From Micavibrio aeruginosavorus (GTDB lineage Bacteria; Pseudomonadota; Alphaproteobacteria; UBA9219): a DNA stretch of 10,088 nucleotides. The notes beneath the pieces are model-generated. The model saw nothing but the letters and a program-made list of their open reading frames with translations. It was not told the origin of the DNA and did no database searches. A program made the position numbers and the translations under genes. Shown piece by piece: positions 5,956 through 10,088 of the stretch; positions within the stretch are counted from its first letter, which is position 1; each line of letters begins with the position of its first letter. The stretch lies in assembly GCA_020720905.1 (NCBI GenBank), contig DYNT01000016.1, forward strand, positions 4,992 through 15,079, read 5' to 3'.

Positions 5956-5972
5956 GTTAACATCACCTTAAC
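5956..5972. promoter_or_regulatory. GTTAA-N7-TTAAC inverted repeat upstream of unknown gene pair
   Basis: A short symmetric site (GTTAA 5956-5960, TTAAC 5968-5972) lies 59 bases before the ATG at 6031. It is followed by a weak promoter candidate (TTGCAG 5980-5985, 17-base spacer, TATTTT 6003-6008). The arrangement could be an operator with promoter. Both parts are short enough to occur by chance. Confidence 0.25.
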
Positions 5973-6030
5973 ACAAGGTTTGCAGTTGGGCTAAGCTGAA
6001 ATTATTTTACACATGTGCATGGAGGAGATA

Positions 6031-6555
6031 ATGTTTCTATTAGGAAATCTTATTGCATTTATAAAGCCGAGACAAATGCCCCAAGTGCGCGTCACATCAT
6101 GCAAAGACCGCAGACCTCCTCCGAAAATGTATTCGGAAGGATCGGATGGCTATGTCTATACGCTTGAATATGATGACCCTAAGAAGCCAGTGCGTTATGT
6201 GATTTTGCGCGGCTATGCGGAAGATTTATTCAAGCCTAACCCATCCTACTATTTTATAAATCCCGAATGCATCGAGTTTATGGATGCTAAGGCGCAGAAG
6301 GATGGCAACAAAGGGTATAATGCAGTTGATCATCTGCATCTAATGAAAGATTTTCCCCCGCGTAAGGGGCCAGCCCCGGGCACGAAAGAGCGACTTACCC
6401 CCGATGAGCTTGAAGCTATACAATCTTACGAGATTGAAGGTGCGAAAGAATTCCAGAAAAAACGCGGCTATTGGCCTCCTGCGCTGGAAATTGCACTGCC
6501 ACGCGGCAATAGCGCACTTCAAAAGCTGCCAGATACAAAACTGGTACACGGCTAA
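6031..6555 (+). CDS. Hypothetical protein, 174 aa
   Basis: I do not recognise this protein. ATG 6031 is chosen because GGAGGAG (6021-6027) lies directly before it; in-frame ATGs at 6013 and 6019 would place that site inside or next to the coding region. The protein starts with a short hydrophobic helix (MFLLGNLIAFI), then a basic proline-rich segment (CKDRRPPPKMYSEGSDGYVY). A folded-looking middle follows with aromatic and acidic residues (PVRYVILRGYAEDLF, SYYFINPECIEFMDA). The tail from about residue 105 is charged and proline-rich. The first residues might be a membrane anchor, but this is weak. Only 27 bp separate it from the next gene, so the two probably form one transcript. It is more AT-rich than holB and metG, consistent with accessory DNA. 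Confidence 0.7.
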   Translation: MFLLGNLIAFIKPRQMPQVRVTSCKDRRPPPKMYSEGSDGYVYTLEYDDPKKPVRYVILRGYAEDLFKPNPSYYFINPECIEFMDAKAQKDGNKGYNAVDHLHLMKDFPPRKGPAPGTKERLTPDELEAIQSYEIEGAKEFQKKRGYWPPALEIALPRGNSALQKLPDTKLVHG

Positions 6556-6582
6556 TCGTTTCCATTGAAAAGGATGAAAACG

Positions 6583-7479
6583 ATGGCTGTGCCCATCTAT
6601 ACGGCGCATAACGCCGCCGACACAATGGAAGAGTTGCTGAAAGGACTTGGCTTGCCCGTCAAGTTCAAGCTGGTAAGCAAACTCTTGCTCACGCGTGAGT
6701 GCGTCTGCGCTGTTCGGGATGCAAAAGAGAAAATCATCGAGCTAGGCGGCGTTCAGAAAATCTTCGGTGCTGCCACTCTTCAAATTCTCTTCTCTGGCCC
6801 CCAAAGAAGTATGGCGGAAAAGTATTGTACGCTTGACGAGAGCCTTACTGAAAAAGAGGCTCGCAAAAAGATTTTCCTGACACACACCGAACGTGCTCAG
6901 CGGTATGGTCGTTCACAAAAGCACATCATTTTGGACAAAACCAAAATTGGAAAATGGAACAACAAATACAAAGATTTTGGTGTATATGAATTTATCCAAG
7001 AGGCTTTCGATGGACGTACAGATGCCTCCCAGCTTCAAACCGATTTTTACATGGGCTTCGTCTCAATCGCTATGATCCTTGCCAGAAAGGGCAAGGTTGA
7101 AACCTTTATCTGCGGTGCGGATCAAGCGCGGGTTTTCATGGCTTATGAAATTCATGCGCTCATGTTTAATGACGACATCACGCATATTAATGGCGTTCCA
7201 GCCGAACGGTTTCGCAAAATCTATTATTCCGGCGATAAAGATGCGGTTTATAAAACCTACAGAAAGATTGCCGCCGCAGAGGCCGCGCTCTCGCGTAGCA
7301 GAATGAAAACGGAAAGCAAAAGAAAGCGCATGTGGGCGAAGAAGGATTATCGCGCCCAACGAAAGTTTTATTGGGAAGAACGAAAAGAGAAAATCTTAGA
7401 AGCCAAGCGCGGCGATTTTATCGGGGCGGTGCGTGGGGTTTTGTCTAAAAAATCAAAAATAGCGGCATCGTTAATATAA
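6583..7479 (+). CDS. Hypothetical protein with basic C-terminal tail, 298 aa
   Basis: I do not recognise this protein. ATG 6583 is preferred because AAGGA (6570-6574) sits eight bases upstream; an in-frame TTG at 6565 and ATG at 6574 lack a site of their own. The first 200 residues look globular, with segments such as ADTMEELLKGLGLPVKFKLV, YGRSQKHIILDKTKIGKWNN and FICGADQARVFMAYEIHALM. From about residue 220 the protein becomes strongly basic and helical: alanine-rich (YRKIAAAEAALSRSRMKTE), then KRKRMWAKKDYRAQRKFYWE and further Lys/Arg clusters. That could be a nucleic-acid-binding or coiled-coil arm; this is inference. There is no signal peptide or membrane helix. It follows the 174-aa gene closely on the same strand, suggesting a functional pair. 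A G8 tract begins five bases after its stop. Confidence 0.7.
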   Translation: MAVPIYTAHNAADTMEELLKGLGLPVKFKLVSKLLLTRECVCAVRDAKEKIIELGGVQKIFGAATLQILFSGPQRSMAEKYCTLDESLTEKEARKKIFLTHTERAQRYGRSQKHIILDKTKIGKWNNKYKDFGVYEFIQEAFDGRTDASQLQTDFYMGFVSIAMILARKGKVETFICGADQARVFMAYEIHALMFNDDITHINGVPAERFRKIYYSGDKDAVYKTYRKIAAAEAALSRSRMKTESKRKRMWAKKDYRAQRKFYWEERKEKILEAKRGDFIGAVRGVLSKKSKIAASLI

Positions 7480-7483
7480 CGGC

Positions 7484-7491
7484 GGGGGGGG
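7484..7491 (+). repeat. Homopolymeric G8 tract
   Basis: Eight consecutive Gs lie between the unknown gene and metG. Such tracts are prone to slippage. Being intergenic, it would alter spacing rather than a reading frame. It is 130 bases from metG, so an effect on that gene is doubtful. Confidence 0.6.
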
Positions 7492-7519
7492 AGCCTCACG
7501 TCTTATCAAAAAACACGTT

Positions 7520-7544
7520 GTCCCCAAAGAAATTCTTTGGGGAC
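7520..7544. repeat. Strong 11-bp hairpin upstream of metG
   Basis: GTCCCCAAAGA (7520-7530) and TCTTTGGGGAC (7534-7544) are perfect inverted repeats around a three-base loop. No T run follows on the plus strand, so it is not a classic terminator. It may be an mRNA stabiliser, a Rho-related end, or a short palindromic repeat. The CCCC/GGGG arms recall the GGGGACA motif at 449-552, but the sequences otherwise differ. Confidence 0.5.
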
Positions 7545-7622
7545 GCTTGCGAACGGTGTAAGCTGGCCGGAAGGGGGCTTTGCCCTTGAAGAACACAAAC
7601 CAAACATGAAGTTACAGGTACA

Positions 7623-9185
7623 ATGAACAAAAAACCCTATTATATCACGTGCGCCATTCCTTATGCTAACGGAGCGCCTCATATCGGTCATGCGTATGAA
7701 GCCATTGCAGGCGATACGCTGGCGCGGTTTAAACGGCTGGATGGCTTTGACGTGCGCTTTCAAACGGGCATGGACGAACATGGCCAGAAGAATGAGCAGA
7801 CGGCGGCCAAGTTGGGCATTACGCCGCAAGAGCTGGTGGATCAGACCTCGGCGCAGTTTAAGGCTATGTATGAGACGCTTGGCATCTCGTTCGATGATTT
7901 TATGCGCACGACGGAGCCTCGGCACAAGGAACGCGCTCAAGCGTTTTGGCGCAAGATGGCAGAGGCTGGCGATATTTATTTAGACAAATACAGCGGTTGG
8001 TATTCGGTGCGCGATGAGGCGTATTTTGACGAAGGCGAATTGACGACGGCGCCGGACGGGAAGAATTTCGCGCCGTCGGGCGCTCCCGTTGAATGGATGG
8101 AGGAGGAAAGCTATTTCTTTCGCCTGTCGCAGTATCAGGACAAGCTGCTTGATCTCTATACGCGCCGCCCCGATTTTATCACGCCCAAGTCGCGCTATAA
8201 CGAGATTGTCAATTTCGTAAAATCGGGTCTTCGCGATTTGTCCGTCTCGCGCACCACGTTCTCATGGGGCGTGCCTGTTCCCGATGCGCCAAGGCACGTG
8301 ATGTATGTGTGGGTCGATGCGCTGTCCAACTATATCACCGCGTTGAACTATCCAGAGGTTGGCGCGGGCAGCTTGATGGAGAAGTTTTGGCCTGCCGATT
8401 TGCATGTGATTGGCAAGGATATTATTCGCTTCCACGCCGTGTATTGGCCAGCGTTTTTGATGTCGGCGGGGATCGACGTGCCCAAGGCGATTTCTGGACA
8501 TGGCATGATTTTGACTCACGGCGAGAAAATGTCGAAATCTGTTGGTAACATCGTTTCAACCGAAGATGTCATCAGTAAATTCGGCGTGGATGCTTTGCGC
8601 TATTTCTTGCTGCGCGATATCTCGTTTGGGCAAGATGGCGATATTTCTGATGAGGCTCTCATCGCCCGCATCAACAGCCAACTGGCGAATGATCTTGGCA
8701 ATCTGGCGCAGCGGTCTTTGTCCATGATCGCGAAGAATTGCGGCGGAGCTGTGCCAGAGCATGGCGCGTTCACGGAAGCCGACCGCACGTTTTTGGATAA
8801 GGCCTATGGCCTTCTTGCCATCGTGCGGCGCGAGATGGATGCGCAAGCGTTTCATAAGGCGCTAGAGGCCATCTGGGGCGTAATCGCGGAGGGCAATCGC
8901 TATGTGGATGAACAAGCGCCGTGGGCCTTGAAGAAAACCGATCCTGCGCGGATGGCCACGGTTCTGTATGTGTTGGCCGAGGTTGTTCGTTGTGTGGCTT
9001 TGCTGGTGCAGCCCTTTATGCCGACCGCGATGGGCATGATGCTGGATCAATTGAGCGTGCCTGCCGATCAGCGCACCTTTGCACACTGGGGCGAAGATTA
9101 TGCGCTGCAATCTGGCACGCCGCTGCCCGTCCCATCAGGTGTTTTCCCACGGGTCGTGGCAGAGGAAGCTTCATCGTCATGTTGA
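7623..9185 (+). CDS. metG: Methionyl-tRNA synthetase
   Basis: This enzyme charges tRNA-Met with methionine using ATP; it is a class I enzyme in the cytoplasm and essential. It shows the class I signatures HIGH (residues 20-23, within PYANGAPHIGHAYEAIAGD) and KMSKS (302-306, GEKMSKSVGN). Other conserved segments include FQTGMDEHGQKNEQTA, the connective SGWYSVRDEAYFDEGEL and the WVDALSNY motif. The cysteine knuckles that bind zinc in the E. coli type are absent, and there is no C-terminal tRNA-binding domain. At 520 residues it matches the shorter, zinc-free form common in alphaproteobacteria. The end (GVFPRV) is typical. The ribosome site is weak (AGGT a few bases before ATG). It overlaps tatD by 7 bp, indicating co-transcription. 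Confidence 0.96.
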   Translation: MNKKPYYITCAIPYANGAPHIGHAYEAIAGDTLARFKRLDGFDVRFQTGMDEHGQKNEQTAAKLGITPQELVDQTSAQFKAMYETLGISFDDFMRTTEPRHKERAQAFWRKMAEAGDIYLDKYSGWYSVRDEAYFDEGELTTAPDGKNFAPSGAPVEWMEEESYFFRLSQYQDKLLDLYTRRPDFITPKSRYNEIVNFVKSGLRDLSVSRTTFSWGVPVPDAPRHVMYVWVDALSNYITALNYPEVGAGSLMEKFWPADLHVIGKDIIRFHAVYWPAFLMSAGIDVPKAISGHGMILTHGEKMSKSVGNIVSTEDVISKFGVDALRYFLLRDISFGQDGDISDEALIARINSQLANDLGNLAQRSLSMIAKNCGGAVPEHGAFTEADRTFLDKAYGLLAIVRREMDAQAFHKALEAIWGVIAEGNRYVDEQAPWALKKTDPARMATVLYVLAEVVRCVALLVQPFMPTAMGMMLDQLSVPADQRTFAHWGEDYALQSGTPLPVPSGVFPRVVAEEASSSC

Positions 9186-9961
9186 TCGATAGTCATTGCC
9201 ATTTGGATGATAAGGCGTTCGCGCAGGATTTTGCAGGGGTTCTTGATCGTGCGCGTGCGGCGGGTGTGGGGCGGATGCTGACGATTGGCTGCTCGCGCTT
9301 TGAGTTTGATGCGGCTCTTGCAATCGCGCAGGCGCACGAAGACATTTATGCCGCGCTGGGCGTGCATCCGCATGAGGCGGAGAAGGAAGGGCAGGCGATC
9401 ACGACCGAAGAGTTGATCCAGATCGCGCAGCATCCCAAGGTGATCGGTATCGGTGAAACGGGTCTTGATTATTTTTATGACTATGCCCCGCGTGAGGTGC
9501 AGCAGCGTAACTTTCGCCAGCATATTCGTGCGTGCCAACAGGCGGGCTTGCCGCTGATTGTTCACACGAGGCAAGCGGAAGAGGACACAATCCGCCTTTT
9601 GAAAGAAGAGGGCGCGGGGCAGGGCAGCAAACTGACGGGTGTCTTACATTGCTTTAGCTCAAAGCGCGAAATGGCTGATTATGGTCTTGAGATCGGGTTC
9701 TATCTGTCGTTTTCCGGTATGATCACGTTCAATAAGTCTGAAGACAGCCGCGCCATCGCGGCGAACGTGCCGATGGATCGCTTGCTGGTTGAAACCGATG
9801 CGCCTTACCTTGCGCCCGTGCCCTATCGCGGCAAAACGTGCGAGCCTGCCCATGTTGCTTTGACGGCTAAAAAGCTGGCTGAGGTGAAGGGCGTTTCCGT
9901 TGAGGCGCTAGAGACAGCGACGACGGAAAACTTCTTTCGCCTGTTTGGAAAGGCGAAGTAG
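9179..9961 (+). CDS. tatD: TatD family metal-dependent hydrolase / DNase
   Basis: TatD-type enzymes are TIM-barrel hydrolases with metal-dependent DNase activity; some also act in quality control. The 260-residue protein has the full ligand set: H6 and H8 in DSHCHLD, E93 in GIGETGLDYFYD, H129 in IVHTR, H157 in VLHCFS and D207 in LLVETDAPYLAP. GVHPHEA at 61-67 is also typical. The start is ATG 9179, because the catalytic HCH motif should be within the first ten residues; a longer in-frame reading from 8921 would be an out-of-frame shadow of metG. AGAGGA at 9161-9166 is a possible ribosome site, and translation is probably coupled to metG through the 7-bp overlap. The metG-tatD order is common in alphaproteobacteria. 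Confidence 0.95.
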   Translation: MLIDSHCHLDDKAFAQDFAGVLDRARAAGVGRMLTIGCSRFEFDAALAIAQAHEDIYAALGVHPHEAEKEGQAITTEELIQIAQHPKVIGIGETGLDYFYDYAPREVQQRNFRQHIRACQQAGLPLIVHTRQAEEDTIRLLKEEGAGQGSKLTGVLHCFSSKREMADYGLEIGFYLSFSGMITFNKSEDSRAIAANVPMDRLLVETDAPYLAPVPYRGKTCEPAHVALTAKKLAEVKGVSVEALETATTENFFRLFGKAK

Positions 9962-9975
9962 ATCAGAACAATTAT

Positions 9976-10075
9976 ACCAATGATCCCATGAACTGACTCA
10001 TACAAAAATAAACCGTCATCGCTCCCTGCGGTTGCTCGCAATGACGAAAGTGGATAGGTTCATGTGTTCGTTGGT
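9976..10075. repeat. Imperfect inverted repeat enclosing a CGTCAT/ATGACG hairpin
   Basis: The left arm 9976-9994 (ACCAATGATCCCATGAACT) matches the complement of 10057-10075 at 15 of 19 positions, including an uninterrupted CATGAAC/GTTCATG. Between the arms, CGTCAT (10014-10019) pairs with ATGACG (10041-10046) around a GC-rich interior that folds imperfectly. On the minus strand the core begins CGTCATTGCGAG, a pattern I associate with abundant short interspersed repeats in proteobacteria. It follows tatD and has no T run. It may be a miniature palindromic repeat element, possibly cut by the window edge. Confidence 0.4.
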
Positions 10076-10088
10076 GTTACCATCCCCT

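Noticed and set aside
6565..6582. TTG (6565) or ATG (6574) start for the 298-aa unknown protein
   Set aside because: AAGGA at 6570-6574 is well spaced only for ATG 6583.
8921..9178. In-frame extension of tatD to an ATG at 8921 (346 aa)
   Set aside because: The extra 86 residues are a frame-shifted reading of metG, and the TatD HCH motif must lie near the N-terminus, as it does with ATG 9179.

Overview
The window reads as a chromosomal segment of an alphaproteobacterium. The evidence is the combination of a DUF1192-type small protein, a TrcR/DUF1013 cell-cycle regulator (a family I know only from Alphaproteobacteria), a delta-prime clamp-loader subunit without the zinc module, and a holB ... 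metG-tatD gene order that is normally contiguous in this class. The core genes are GC-rich. Several accessory stretches are visibly more AT-rich. I cannot assign a genus.

Layout. At the left edge, on the minus strand, is the 5' part of a DUF1192 gene (1-149). It is divergent from a tiny lipoprotein gene (228-419). Bases 420-1114 hold no credible gene but several inverted repeats: a composite repeat with three copies of a GGGGACAYAAT motif, a terminator-like CCCGC/GCGGG hairpin, and paired alternative hairpins just before trcR. Then come trcR (1115-1825) and holB (1885-2919), both plus strand.

The most striking feature follows. The last 280 bp of holB (2642-2921, from codon 253 to two bases past the stop) occurs again, base for base, at 5561-5840. 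Between the copies lies a compact three-gene ABC importer operon: periplasmic binding protein, ATPase and permease, of the NMT1/SsuA-TauA/SsuB/SsuC type. It has overlapping start/stop codons and a recognisable promoter right after the first repeat copy. holB itself stays full length; the second copy is a headless tail. This is the footprint of an integration or duplication that left the essential host gene intact, and it could excise by homologous recombination as a 2919-bp unit. No integrase or transposase is present.

Downstream of the second tail are two genes I do not recognise (6031-6555, 6583-7479). After them come a G8 tract, a strong hairpin, and the housekeeping pair metG (7623-9185) and tatD (9179-9961), which overlap by 7 bp. 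The right edge (9962-10088) holds an imperfect inverted repeat enclosing a CGTCAT/ATGACG hairpin, resembling a short dispersed repeat. Together, the holB-metG interval has gained about 4.7 kb of accessory DNA, apparently in at least two blocks.
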